Source: an uncultured Collinsella sp. | Lineage (GTDB): Bacteria > Actinomycetota > Coriobacteriia > Coriobacteriales > Coriobacteriaceae | Length of the DNA stretch: 64,000 bases | Reading direction: 5' to 3' | Assembly (NCBI GenBank): GCA_934655755.1 | Contig: CAKUHA010000003.1 | Span: forward strand, 1 to 64,000 | Translations under genes and position numbers: made by a program | Notes under the pieces: generated by a model | Told to the model about the DNA's origin: nothing | Seen by the model: only the letters and a program-made list of their open reading frames with translations | The model's database searches: none | Part shown: piece after piece, positions 7,992 through 16,758 of the stretch | How the letters are laid out: every line of letters starts with the position of its first letter | How positions within the stretch are numbered: the stretch's first letter is position 1

Positions 7992-9259
7992 GCGAGCTCC
8001 TCTTCAAAGTTATCGATCAGGTTGTTGCCCAGACGGACGACGGCGGCGCGGGTGCGCTCATCGGCGGCGGAAAGCGCGGCGTCCTCCAGTTTGGCACGGA
8101 TGAACAGGTCCTCGGCGGCGTTTTGGTCAAGGCCGCGGCAGGCGAGGTAGAACAGCTGCTCGTCGCGGACGTGGCCGATGGTGGCGCCGTGATTGCCGGC
8201 GACGTCGTCCTCGTCGCACAGGATGACGGGGACGGTCTTGTTGTCGACGCCTTTGTTGGCGAGCAGCACGGTCTCGCGCTCGGTGCCGGTTGCGCCCTTG
8301 CAGCCGTGCACGAGGTCGATGGTGCCACGGTAGACCTTCTTGGATGTGCCGGTCAGCACGCCGTTGGCGTCGATTTCGCACTCGGTCTTGCGGCCGCGGT
8401 GGCGCAGCTCGTAGTTAAAGTCGCGCACCTGCTCGCGGGCGCCCAGGTAGTCGGTATCGATGGTGACCTTGGCGGTGTCGCCCAGCAGGTCGCCGGCAAG
8501 GCCGGTGGCGCTGGCGCCGGCACCCAGGACGGTGTGCTGCACGTTGACGCGCGCACCCTCGTCCAAAAACAGGCCGGTGTCGTCGAGTGCGATCCAGCTG
8601 TCGTCGAGCGTCTGCGTGCAGGTCACGTTGACGGCGGCGTACTCGTGGGCGCACACGCGCAGCACGGAGCCCACGACGCCCTCGCCGGTAACGGGGGAGT
8701 CCAGGGCGATGTGCAGATCGAGCGTTGCCTGCGGGCGGGCGACGACGTCGATAGCTGCAATCGCAGTCGCTGCGTCGACGCCGCTCACGCGTACGGTGGC
8801 CGTGGCGTGCTTGTATGTGGGCACATCGATGACGACGCGCTTGGTGGCGTGCTCTGCCAGATAGGCGTAGGCGGTCTCGCCCATGCCGGTCTCGAAGGCC
8901 TCGGCGGGGGAGAGCTCCTCCTCGAGCTTGATGGCGCCTGCCTGGTAGACGGAGGTGGCGGGCACGTCGAGCTCGGTCTCGTGCGTGATGCGGGCGCGGT
9001 CGGCGGCGTCGCCGGGGGCGGAGGCGCGGCGCTCGGGGAAGCGCTCGGCCATGGCTTCCATGGCGGTATCGAAGGCGTCGTCCGCGCCGAGGAACAGCTC
9101 GTCCAGGCCCTCGACCTCTACGGCCTCGGCGGAAGCGGTAGCAAGCTCGTTCGAAAGCTCGAGCTTGGTCTGGTTCATGCGCAGCCAGCCCCAAGTTGCT
9201 GCGGGCATCGCATTGACTTGCTCAAGGGTGGTAGCAGCGGTGTTCGTGGTCTGTTTCAT
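7988..9259 (-). CDS. sufD: SufD, SUF scaffold subunit
   Basis: The 423-residue SufB/SufD-type protein ends in the right-handed beta-helix core typical of the family (DEDDVAGNHGATIGHVRDEQ, then LFYLACRGL). It partners SufB and the ATPase SufC in the SufBCD scaffold that builds Fe-S clusters. It shares one nucleotide with the sufB stop (TAATG) and four with the sufS start, so sufB-sufD-sufS are tightly coupled. The N-terminal ~110 residues are weakly conserved, as usual for SufD. Confidence 0.92.
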   Translation of the reverse strand: MKQTTNTAATTLEQVNAMPAATWGWLRMNQTKLELSNELATASAEAVEVEGLDELFLGADDAFDTAMEAMAERFPERRASAPGDAADRARITHETELDVPATSVYQAGAIKLEEELSPAEAFETGMGETAYAYLAEHATKRVVIDVPTYKHATATVRVSGVDAATAIAAIDVVARPQATLDLHIALDSPVTGEGVVGSVLRVCAHEYAAVNVTCTQTLDDSWIALDDTGLFLDEGARVNVQHTVLGAGASATGLAGDLLGDTAKVTIDTDYLGAREQVRDFNYELRHRGRKTECEIDANGVLTGTSKKVYRGTIDLVHGCKGATGTERETVLLANKGVDNKTVPVILCDEDDVAGNHGATIGHVRDEQLFYLACRGLDQNAAEDLFIRAKLEDAALSAADERTRAAVVRLGNNLIDNFEEELA

Positions 9260-10671
9260 TATCCGATCGCTCCTTCCATCTCGAGCTTGATCAGGTTGTT
9301 CATCTCGACGGCGTACTCCAACGGCAGCTCTTTGGAGACCGGGTTGGCAAAGCCGTTGACGATCATGGTGCGGGCCTCTTCCTCGGAGATACCACGGCTC
9401 ATCAGGTAGAACACCTTGTCGTCGCCGATGCGGCCGATGGTGGCCTCGTGGCCGATGTCGACGTTTTTGGCGCGGATGTCCATGGCGGGGATGGTATCGG
9501 AGCGGCTCTGGTCGTCGAGCATGAGCGACTGGCAGCTCACGGTAGCCTTGGAACCCTCAGCCTTGGGCGTGGCCACGATAGAACTACGGAACGTCTGGAT
9601 GCCGCCGCTCTTGGAGATGCCCTTGGTCTCGACCGTTGCCGAGGTGTCGGGCGCGTTGAGCACGACCTTGCAGCCGGTGTCGAGGTTCTGGCCGGCACCG
9701 GCAAAGGTGATGCCGGTAAAGCTCGAGCGGGCGCGGCGGCCGTTGAGCACGCTCATGGGGTAGAGGTAGCCCACATGGCTGCCGAAGGAGCCGCTGATCC
9801 ACTCGATGTCGCCGTCCTCGTCCACGCGCGCACGCTTGGTGTTGAGGTTGTACATGTTCTTTGACCAGTTCTCGATGGTCGAGTAGCGCAGGTGCGCACG
9901 CTTGCCCACAAAGAGCTCGACGGCGCCGGCGTGAAGGTTGGCCACGTTGTACTTTGGCGCGGAGCAGCCCTCGATAAAGTGCAGGTCGGCATCGTCCTCG
10001 ACGATGATGAGCGTGTGCTCAAACTGGCCGGCGCCCTTGGCGTTCAGACGGAAGTAGCTCTGCAGTGGGAAGTCGAGCTTGGTGCCCTTGGGCACGTAGA
10101 CAAACGAGCCGCCCGACCACACGGCACCGTGCAGGGCCGCGAACTTGTGGTCGGTGGGCGGGATGAGCGTCATAAACTTCTCGTGGATGAGCGGCTCCCA
10201 CTGCGGGTCATGCAGGGCCTCCTCAATACCGGAGTAGACGATACCCATCTTGGACGCGGTGTCCTGCATGTTGTGGTAGACCAGCTCGGAGTCGTACTGT
10301 GCGCCGACGCCCGCCAGGTAGCTGCGCTCGGCCTCGGGGATACCCAGGCGCTCAAAGGTGTTCTTGATGTCGTCGGGCACCGACTCCCAGTCGTGCTTTT
10401 GGTCGGTGTTGGGCTTGACGTAGGTGACGATGTTGTCCATGTCCAGGCCCTCGATGGAAGGGCCCCACGTCGGATCGGGGAAGCGGTTGAAGATCTCGAG
10501 GGACTTGAGGCGCAGGTCGAGCATCCACTGCGGCTCGTCCTTCTTGGCGCTGATCTCGCGCACGATGTCGGGCGTGATGCCGGCGTCGAGGCGCTCGAAT
10601 CCCTCCTCGCCATAGGTGAAGTCGTAGAGGCTGCGGTCGATGTCCGCGACCTCGGTGCGGTTCTTGGTCAT
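9259..10671 (-). CDS. sufB: SufB, Fe-S cluster assembly scaffold
   Basis: The protein has 470 residues, normal for SufB. Recognisable blocks are FVYVPKGTKLDFPLQSYFR, HFIEGCSAPKY and, near the C-terminus, GHEATIGRIGDDKVFYLMSR. In the SufBCD complex this subunit carries the nascent cluster. It starts 12 nt after sufC and is followed by sufD with a TAATG overlap. Confidence 0.96.
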   Translation of the reverse strand: MTKNRTEVADIDRSLYDFTYGEEGFERLDAGITPDIVREISAKKDEPQWMLDLRLKSLEIFNRFPDPTWGPSIEGLDMDNIVTYVKPNTDQKHDWESVPDDIKNTFERLGIPEAERSYLAGVGAQYDSELVYHNMQDTASKMGIVYSGIEEALHDPQWEPLIHEKFMTLIPPTDHKFAALHGAVWSGGSFVYVPKGTKLDFPLQSYFRLNAKGAGQFEHTLIIVEDDADLHFIEGCSAPKYNVANLHAGAVELFVGKRAHLRYSTIENWSKNMYNLNTKRARVDEDGDIEWISGSFGSHVGYLYPMSVLNGRRARSSFTGITFAGAGQNLDTGCKVVLNAPDTSATVETKGISKSGGIQTFRSSIVATPKAEGSKATVSCQSLMLDDQSRSDTIPAMDIRAKNVDIGHEATIGRIGDDKVFYLMSRGISEEEARTMIVNGFANPVSKELPLEYAVEMNNLIKLEMEGAIG

Positions 10672-10683
10672 TGCGTCGCCCCT

Positions 10684-11484
10684 TTACGCCTGCTGCTCGG
10701 CAGCGGCTGCCTCGGCCTGGGCGCGCTGCTCGGCGGCCTCGCGCTCGAAGGTCTCAAAGCCGTTCTTGTCGATCCAGGGGATGAGCGAGGCATCGTCCTC
10801 GCGCACGATGTGGCCCTTGACCATAACGTGGACGCGGTCGACATCCAGGTGCTCCAGGATGCGCGTGTTGTGCGTGATGATGAGCATGGAGCCGTCGCAG
10901 CTCTTGCGGTAGGCGTCCATGCCGTGGCTGACGGTGGAAAGCGCGTCGACGTCCAGGCCGGAGTCGGTCTCGTCCAGGATGGCGAGCTTGGGCTGCAGCA
11001 GCAGGAGCTGGAGCATCTCGACCTTCTTCTTTTCGCCGCCCGAGAAGCCCACGCCCAGCTCGCGGTTGAGGTAGGCGGTGTCCATGTTGAGCTCGGCCGC
11101 GAGCTCCTTCACGCGACGGCGGAACTCCTTGCCCTTCATCTCCAGGCCGGGGCGGCCGGCGATGCTGGCGCGCAAAAAGCTCGACAGCGGCACGCCCGGA
11201 ATCTCGACCGGGGCCTGGAAGCTCAGGAACAGGCCGGCACGCGAGCGCTTGTCGGTGGTGAGCTCGGTGATGTCCTGGCCGTCAAAGACGATGCGGCCGT
11301 CGTTGACGGTGTAGACGGGGTCGCCCATGACCAGGTGGCCGAGGGTGGACTTGCCGGCGCCGTTGGGGCCCATCAGCACGTGGGTCTCGCCGGCGGCGAC
11401 GCTGAGGTTGACGTTGTGGAGGATGGTCTTCTCGTCCACGGAGGCGGTGAGACCCTCGATGGAAAGCAGCGGATTTGCGCTCAT
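10684..11484 (-). CDS. sufC: SufC, ABC-type ATPase of the SUF complex
   Basis: The 266-residue ATPase has Walker A GPNGAGKS at 39-46, the family signature FSGGEKKKVEML and Walker B LAILDETDSGLD. This is the soluble SufC subtype, not a transporter ATPase. The C-terminal ~20 residues are alanine- and glutamate-rich. It is the first gene of the leftward suf operon. GAGAGGGAC lies just upstream of the start. The promoter and a candidate Rrf2 operator are in the 224-nt gap to the divergent rrf2 gene. Confidence 0.96.
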   Translation of the reverse strand: MSANPLLSIEGLTASVDEKTILHNVNLSVAAGETHVLMGPNGAGKSTLGHLVMGDPVYTVNDGRIVFDGQDITELTTDKRSRAGLFLSFQAPVEIPGVPLSSFLRASIAGRPGLEMKGKEFRRRVKELAAELNMDTAYLNRELGVGFSGGEKKKVEMLQLLLLQPKLAILDETDSGLDVDALSTVSHGMDAYRKSCDGSMLIITHNTRILEHLDVDRVHVMVKGHIVREDDASLIPWIDKNGFETFEREAAEQRAQAEAAAAEQQA

Positions 11485-11548
11485 GCTGTCCCTCTCTGTG
11501 TATGGTGTACTCTTGGGTGTACTAAACCCTAGGAATCTTCTCGGATTA

Positions 11549-11576
11549 AAGTTACTATGGGTTTGGCGTTAGTCAA
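11549..11576 (-). promoter_or_regulatory. Candidate suf operon promoter
   Basis: Read on the minus strand, TTGACT (11576-11571) is a strong -35. A 16-nt spacer leads to TAACTT (11554-11549), a weak -10. It lies about 65 nt upstream of the sufC start. A weak -10 would fit a regulated promoter. Confidence 0.45.
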
Positions 11577-11592
11577 GGGAAAACCCGACTAA
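11569..11592. promoter_or_regulatory. Candidate Rrf2 operator overlapping the suf -35
   Basis: An inverted repeat reads TTAGTC-aa-GGG-AAAA-CCC-GACTAA. It is nearly perfect, with a 2-nt bulge, and covers the suf -35 hexamer. GACTAA-type half-sites also occur in IscR type 1 operators, although in the opposite relative orientation. A wider GGATTA/TAATCC pair (11543-11548, 11590-11595) encloses it. Its place between suf and rrf2 suggests control of both. Confidence 0.4.
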
Positions 11593-11708
11593 TCCACTCG
11601 ACTTTTCTAGATGTGGGACAAAATAACCAGGATTGCCTGTCCCGCGTGCGTAAGATTTGGGGCAAATACTCCTGGCTGTGTTGTCCCGGATGCGATGGGA
11701 GGGTAGGT

Positions 11709-12140
11709 ATGCTCATTTCTTCTAAGGGCCGCTATGCCCTCCGACTGATGATCTATATCGCGGCGCTCGGCGACGCCGAGGGCAAGATTGCCCTGCGCGA
11801 AGTAGCCGACCGCGAGCATATTTCGCAGAAGTACCTGGAGCAGCTGGTTCGTCCGCTTATGAAGGCGGGCCTGCTCAAGAGTGTGCGCGGCAAGGGCGGC
11901 GGCTACATGATGGCCAAGGACCCGGCCGAGGTGCGCGCCGGTGACATCCTACGCGCCGTCGAGGGCAGCACGGCGCCGGTGGCGTGCGACGGCATCGACA
12001 ACAGCTGCACCCGCAGCGACCTGTGCTCTACGGTCAAGTTCTGGCGCGGCCTGGACGACGTGATCGAAAAGTACGTCGACGGCGTGACGCTCGCCGACCT
12101 AGCCGCCGTCCCCGAGATCAACTTCGACATTAAGCTGTAG
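11709..12140 (+). CDS. Rrf2-family regulator, likely Fe-S sensing (IscR/SufR type)
   Basis: The protein has 143 residues. The N-terminal winged helix includes SSKGRYALRLMIYIA, HISQKYLEQL and GKGGGYMMAKDP. The sensor region has C93, C100 and C106 (spacing C-x6-C-x5-C), close to the cluster-binding triad of IscR. The start is set by GGGAGGGTAGGT directly before ATG 11709. It is divergent from the suf operon, so autoregulated control of suf is the likely role. A long imperfect inverted repeat lies in its leader (11614-11633 with 11668-11688). Confidence 0.9.
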   Translation: MLISSKGRYALRLMIYIAALGDAEGKIALREVADREHISQKYLEQLVRPLMKAGLLKSVRGKGGGYMMAKDPAEVRAGDILRAVEGSTAPVACDGIDNSCTRSDLCSTVKFWRGLDDVIEKYVDGVTLADLAAVPEINFDIKL

Positions 12141-12149
12141 GGGTTGCAA

Positions 12150-12437
12150 ATGGGGTCTCTCGACAGGGTGTACCAGCAAATTGCATCGTTTGCCCGAGAA
12201 TGTGATATCGAGAAAGTAGTGCTCTTTGGGTCTCGAGCTCGAGGCGACAATTTACCCAAGAGTGATATAGATATTGCTGTTGCGGGTTGCGAGGACTTCC
12301 GGCATTTCTCATACTTGATCGAGGAGCATCTCGATACGCTTTTAGACGTTGATATCGTCAATCTCGATGAGTCCTTATCACAGCAATTGCTCGACGAAAT
12401 AGCCAGGGATGGTGTGGTCCTGTATGAAAAAATATGA
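12150..12437 (+). CDS. mntA: MntA-type minimal nucleotidyltransferase antitoxin
   Basis: The 95-residue MNT-fold protein has GSRARGDNLPKSDID at 27-41, which exactly fits GS-x10-DxD (D39, D41), and a third acidic residue at D68. In known MntA/HepT pairs this enzyme AMPylates the HEPN toxin and neutralises it. ATG 12150 is chosen because AGGGG lies 6 nt upstream. It starts 9 nt after rrf2, so it probably shares that transcript. It overlaps the next gene by 14 nt. Confidence 0.78.
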   Translation: MGSLDRVYQQIASFARECDIEKVVLFGSRARGDNLPKSDIDIAVAGCEDFRHFSYLIEEHLDTLLDVDIVNLDESLSQQLLDEIARDGVVLYEKI

Positions 12438-12843
12438 GAACTTTGCCAGCGCCTTAGCGAATCTTGAGGATGCGCCCAATCAGGATCTTAATAACGATTT
12501 TGTTCAGAGTGGTTTGATCAATAAGTTTAACCTGCAGTTTGAGTTGAGCTGGAAGCTCCTCAAGCGTCTGCTTGAGTATGAGGGCGCTACGCTTGCTGCG
12601 TCGGGCTCTCCTCGTGCCATCTTGAAAGAGGCCTATCGGTTCTACGACTTTATTGATGAGGCTGCTTGGCTGGACATGCTCAGAGACCGCAATACGAACG
12701 TTCATATTTATGACAATAAGCTGGCGCAGGATTTGATCAAACGCATCCTGAACGTCTATATCCCCGCCTTTTGCCAGCTGAGAGACGGCCTTTTGGCACA
12801 CTATGGCGATCTACTTCTGGCCCCCGACGACCAGTTCATCTAA
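12424..12843 (+). CDS. hepT: HepT-like HEPN protein, toxin partner of MntA (HI0074 family)
   Basis: The 139-residue helical protein resembles the HI0074 nucleotidyltransferase-substrate-binding family. R89-x4-H94-x-Y96 (RNTNVHIY) matches the RX4HXY motif of HepT RNases, and this tyrosine is the residue AMPylated by MntA in studied systems. The gene overlaps mntA by 14 nt. Here the antitoxin comes first, and many hepT-mntA loci have the reverse order. A non-toxic HI0073/HI0074-type pair is the alternative. Confidence 0.72.
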   Translation: MKKYENFASALANLEDAPNQDLNNDFVQSGLINKFNLQFELSWKLLKRLLEYEGATLAASGSPRAILKEAYRFYDFIDEAAWLDMLRDRNTNVHIYDNKLAQDLIKRILNVYIPAFCQLRDGLLAHYGDLLLAPDDQFI

Positions 12844-12889
12844 TTCCTTGAGATTTCGCGAAGGGTTGTTGCCGTTTGCCGAGTTGTTG

Positions 12890-12917
12890 TTGTGCAACAA
12901 GCGGGGAGCTGTAATAC
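12890..12917 (+). promoter_or_regulatory. Possible promoter of the secreted lysozyme-like gene
   Basis: TTGTGC at 12890-12895 and TAATAC at 12912-12917 are 16 nt apart and end 53 nt before the next start codon. The -35 is weak. A small TTGTTG/CAACAA hairpin overlaps it. Confidence 0.35.
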
Positions 12918-12970
12918 TGAATCTATCTTTGCAAACTGCACTTTAACTACACCAATGCAGGGAGGATCTT

Positions 12971-14740
12971 ATGCAGCCCAAGCATTCCGCTATCGTGGCG
13001 GGCCTGACGCTGGCGCTCTCGTTTGGCGCCGTTTCCGCGCCCACGGCCGCTGTTGCCGAGGAGCCCACGCCGGGCGTTGCCTCGGATGCCACCAATATCG
13101 ATAAGGGCCTTTACACCCAGCAGTCCTTCTCGGGTGTGCTGCGCTCGGTCCAGGGCGTCTCGTTTGTCAACGTGACCACCGAGATGAAGTACTTTACCAA
13201 GTACGAGAGCCATGGCAACTATAATCAGGGTTTTTCGTTCGGTGACGGTTATAACGCGCTGGGCTATTACCAGTTCGATCGCCGCTGGTCGCTCATCCCG
13301 TTCATGAAGCAGGTCTACAACTACGATTCTGCTAAATATGGCATGCTCAAAGACTCGATTGATCGCGGTGGCGAGATTTCCAACGCGAATAATCCCATGT
13401 ATGCGAACGGCCAACTTACCGAGTTGGGGCGCATTGCCCAGGATGCTTTCCTGGGCGCCTATAACACCGACCCTGCGGAGTTCTCGGCGCTGCAGGATGC
13501 CTATGCGTACAACTCCTACTATGCGGTTACCGAGTCGTGGCTCAAGAGCGCGCTGGGCATTGACATTTCCGGCCGCGCCGACTGCGTCAAGGGCATGGTC
13601 TGGAGCATTACGAACATGTGCGGCACCTATGGTTGCCAGGACTTTTTCCGTTGGGCGAATCTTTCCAACGACATGACCGATCGTCAGTTTGTGACGGCGC
13701 TCTCCGATAGCGTGGTCAATAACGTGGCGAAAAAGTATCCGAATCAATCCCAATATCACAACGGCTGGAGAAACCGCTACAGCAACGAGCTCAAGGACTG
13801 CCTGGTCTATATTGCCGAGGACGAGAAGGAAGCGGCTAATAAGAACGGGGCTGCCGATAAGAACGAATCAGCTGATAAGAACGAGCCGGCTGATAAGAAC
13901 ACAGAGGCTGATAAGAAGTCTGAGGAATCGGAGTCCCCGTCGACGCCTGGTTCAAGCCAGACTCCTGAGGAGTCTCAGCCCGTACAGAAGCCCGATACTG
14001 ATAACAAAGAGAGCAATGGAGGCGAGAAGAACGAGCCTCCTACCGATACCGGTAGCAACAACACCGGCTCGACCGGCAATGGCTCATCTAAACCCTCCAT
14101 CGGTTCGAGCGAATCCTCTGCCGGAGCCGGCTCTGGCTCTAACGCGGGGTCTGGCTCCAATAGCTCTAAGGACGATTCGAATAAGGGGACGGATGCGTCC
14201 GTCACCCCGGCGAACAAGAAGCCCTCTGTTCCCGAACTGTTTGGCTCCACGCTGGGGTCGTTGATGGCTGGTGCAAGCGGCAACTCATCTTCTAACAAGG
14301 ACAATGATGGTCAGAACTCCGTGACGAAGACCGAGGTCGCAAAGGCCGACTCCAAGGACAATAAATCCGAGGATACATCTGGGAAGCCCGAAACGGATAA
14401 GGTCTCTGGTTCTGAGGAGAAGAAGGACGACTCCAAGGAGAAGGACAACAAGTCCGGCGGTGGCGAGAACAATAACAACGTCGGTGACAACAAGGATAGT
14501 TCCGACGACAACAAAGATGGCGCCGGTGATAACAATGCCGCCGGCAAGAACGATTCCGGTTCCGGCAATGGTAATGCTGGCAACAATGGCGGCAACATGC
14601 CCAAGACGGGCGACCTTATCGTGATGGCCAGCTTGGCCAGTGCAAGCCTGGCTACACTGGGCGCTACGTCTATCGTGAGCGGCAAGCATAAGCTCGATCA
14701 GCAGAAGAAGGCTGCTGAGGAGGACGGCTTTAAGGAGTAA
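12971..14740 (+). CDS. Secreted lysozyme-like protein with C-terminal sorting-like signal
   Basis: The protein has 589 residues. A signal peptide covers about 1-29 (cleavage near AVAEE). A globular domain (~60-275) contains KYESHGNYNQG, then LGYYQFDRRW, which recalls lysozyme/VgrG-associated muramidase folds with a catalytic Glu. I cannot place the family with certainty. A long low-complexity linker (~280-540) is rich in D, K, N, S and G, with repeated ADKNE-like units. The end has MPKTG at 543-547, a hydrophobic segment and a charged tail, close to an LPXTG sortase signal but with Met for Leu and an 18-residue tail. GGGAGGATC precedes the start. A wall-attached peptidoglycan enzyme is the best guess. 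Confidence 0.6.
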   Translation: MQPKHSAIVAGLTLALSFGAVSAPTAAVAEEPTPGVASDATNIDKGLYTQQSFSGVLRSVQGVSFVNVTTEMKYFTKYESHGNYNQGFSFGDGYNALGYYQFDRRWSLIPFMKQVYNYDSAKYGMLKDSIDRGGEISNANNPMYANGQLTELGRIAQDAFLGAYNTDPAEFSALQDAYAYNSYYAVTESWLKSALGIDISGRADCVKGMVWSITNMCGTYGCQDFFRWANLSNDMTDRQFVTALSDSVVNNVAKKYPNQSQYHNGWRNRYSNELKDCLVYIAEDEKEAANKNGAADKNESADKNEPADKNTEADKKSEESESPSTPGSSQTPEESQPVQKPDTDNKESNGGEKNEPPTDTGSNNTGSTGNGSSKPSIGSSESSAGAGSGSNAGSGSNSSKDDSNKGTDASVTPANKKPSVPELFGSTLGSLMAGASGNSSSNKDNDGQNSVTKTEVAKADSKDNKSEDTSGKPETDKVSGSEEKKDDSKEKDNKSGGGENNNNVGDNKDSSDDNKDGAGDNNAAGKNDSGSGNGNAGNNGGNMPKTGDLIVMASLASASLATLGATSIVSGKHKLDQQKKAAEEDGFKE

Positions 14741-14770
14741 TTCCCGGGGCGTCTTAAGATGCGGACGAGA

Positions 14771-14806
14771 GCGGGGCTCGGTGCGGTTGCATTGGGCCCC
14801 GTTTTG
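14771..14806 (+). terminator. Terminator after the lysozyme-like gene
   Basis: CGGGGC (14772-14777) pairs with GCCCCG (14796-14801) and is followed by TTTTGTTG. It lies 30 nt after the stop codon. Confidence 0.6.
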
Positions 14807-14939
14807 TTGTGCAACGATTTGTTGTTCCCCCTCGGGGTCTTTGTTACTACCGTTGCCCGAAACGTTTGCGCGGCGACATCGTTGCCTATTCGCCATTCAT
14901 TACAATTTGTATCGTGCTGCGATATAGGGAGAAGTTACG

Positions 14940-16733
14940 GTGTCTGAACAGGTGAATTATGGTGAAACCGGCATTGATGTGCGACTGATCAATCATGCAG
15001 ACGATGCGGTTTTGCCTGTCGGCGTGCACGATTTTGCCAAGGCAGTTAATCGGTGCATGTTGGTCGATAAGACTATGTTTATTGCCGATGTTTTGGATTG
15101 TGACGCATCCGTTGTGGTGTGTTGCCGCCCCGAGGGCTTTGGCAAGAGCATGAACCTGTCGATGCTCAAGGCGTTTTTGGAGTGCCCGGTGATCGGGAGA
15201 GCGGACCCCGGGATGTTTGTCGGCACGCAGATTTGGGACGCCGAAGAGGGACTCTATCGTGATGAGAATGCATGCTACCCCGTGATTATGCTGGACTTTT
15301 CCTCCGCCGCAAAGCGTGGCGCCGATGCTGCTGTGGCCCTGCGCGATGCCGTCTCCCATGAGTGTGCTCGTTTGCTGCCGCTGCTGGCAGCGCCGGACTT
15401 ACCGAGTCGTAAGGTGCGCCATGTCGAGCGTGTTGCACGCGGCGTGGCGAGCCCCGATGAAACCGATGCCGTGCTTGGTGTTCTGATCGAGTTGCTGGAG
15501 ATGGCTTGCGACGAACAGGTTGTGCTGCTCGTTGATGACTACGATGCGGCGTGGTCGAATTGCGCAGTGACAAAGCGCGGCAATGACGTCTCTCCGGCAG
15601 AGTTGCTAGAACGCATGCTCTTTAATGCCATTGGCTTGGCAGGCGATTCGCTGCGATTGGCTTGCCTGATGGGCGAGCGCCCCGGGCCTGCAGAGGCGGC
15701 GCTGGCGCGGACTGGCTGCTCGTTTCGCATGGCGTCTCCGCTTTCGTCCTGGTGCGATCGTTGGTTTGGCTTTTCGGATGCCGAATGCCAGGCGTTGTTG
15801 GGGCGCGCCGGTCACAAGGATTGTCTGGACGAAGCGTGTGAATGGCTCGAAGGCTACCGGTTTGGCGAGTTTTACTGCGAAAATCCGGGGCGCTTGATCG
15901 GCTATATGGATCGCGGATGCATGCCGCCCACGCGAACGGATCTCTATGGATACGCTGATTGTCTGAGCAGCGTTATGGGCGATTGGAACTTGGATCGTCT
16001 GTCGGTGTTGTTCGACCTGCTCGAGCCTCATGGTTGCGTCGAAGCTCCTCTGGACCTGAACGCTGCAGGGCAAGAGGCTGAGTCGCCTGATGATATTTGG
16101 ACTGCGCTCTACCTGTCTGGCTTTTTGACAACGGATGAGACTGGGGAGCCGGAGCGCGGTGCCCTTTCGCGTGCTCTGCGTCTGCCCAATGGCGAGCTTC
16201 GCCAGGCGCTGCGCCTCGTGATAATTGAATGGTTTGAGTGCGCCGCCGAGGATGCGCGGGACGTTGATGAGTTTCGCGATGGATTGTGCCGCGGTGACGA
16301 GGATACGGTGAGGCGGGCGTTGTGCCGAATCTTGGGCGATGCGGGTGCTGGTACGGCCGAGGCGGATTCCCCGCTGCCTTATCACCTGCTGTTGCAGGGG
16401 CTCTGCTTTGGTTTGCCCGGCTACGCCAATCCGTTGTCTGGCAGAAAGCGCGGAACGGGTTGTTGGGGTATTCAGGTGCTTCCCACGGGGAAGGTGTTCG
16501 ATATTGCTGACACCCTCGGCATGCTCGACGAGCGTCCACTTATAACGATCAATATGATGTTTGACCCCGATGTGGATGCGCTGGGGTTGGAATTGCTTGC
16601 CGTACAGGCACTACTCGACATAGAGCGCGACGGTGTCGATGAGATCCGCGTGCCTCGACCCGCCGTGGGCCGCATGCGCTGGGGCTTTGGTTTTGATGGG
16701 CAACGCGTGTCCGTGGTGTGCCAGCGGCTGTAG
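14940..16733 (+). CDS. AAA-ATPase-like protein with degenerate C-terminal nuclease domain
   Basis: The 597-residue protein starts at GTG 14940, seven nt after GGAGAAG. The N-terminus follows the AAA-ATPase_like pattern: LPVGVHDF, a VDKT block, then a P-loop CRPEGFGKS where the family normally has RPRRFGKS. The C-terminus aligns by eye with the PD-(D/E)XK region of this family (HLLLQGLCFGL to the WGFGFDGQRVSVV end). The usual GRYD and EFK active residues are replaced by GCWG and TINM, so the nuclease is probably inactive. Family members are often multicopy in gut bacteria and their function is unknown. Confidence 0.65.
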   Translation: MSEQVNYGETGIDVRLINHADDAVLPVGVHDFAKAVNRCMLVDKTMFIADVLDCDASVVVCCRPEGFGKSMNLSMLKAFLECPVIGRADPGMFVGTQIWDAEEGLYRDENACYPVIMLDFSSAAKRGADAAVALRDAVSHECARLLPLLAAPDLPSRKVRHVERVARGVASPDETDAVLGVLIELLEMACDEQVVLLVDDYDAAWSNCAVTKRGNDVSPAELLERMLFNAIGLAGDSLRLACLMGERPGPAEAALARTGCSFRMASPLSSWCDRWFGFSDAECQALLGRAGHKDCLDEACEWLEGYRFGEFYCENPGRLIGYMDRGCMPPTRTDLYGYADCLSSVMGDWNLDRLSVLFDLLEPHGCVEAPLDLNAAGQEAESPDDIWTALYLSGFLTTDETGEPERGALSRALRLPNGELRQALRLVIIEWFECAAEDARDVDEFRDGLCRGDEDTVRRALCRILGDAGAGTAEADSPLPYHLLLQGLCFGLPGYANPLSGRKRGTGCWGIQVLPTGKVFDIADTLGMLDERPLITINMMFDPDVDALGLELLAVQALLDIERDGVDEIRVPRPAVGRMRWGFGFDGQRVSVVCQRL

Positions 16734-16758
16734 GGAGCGAGCTGCCGAAAGCGTCCCG

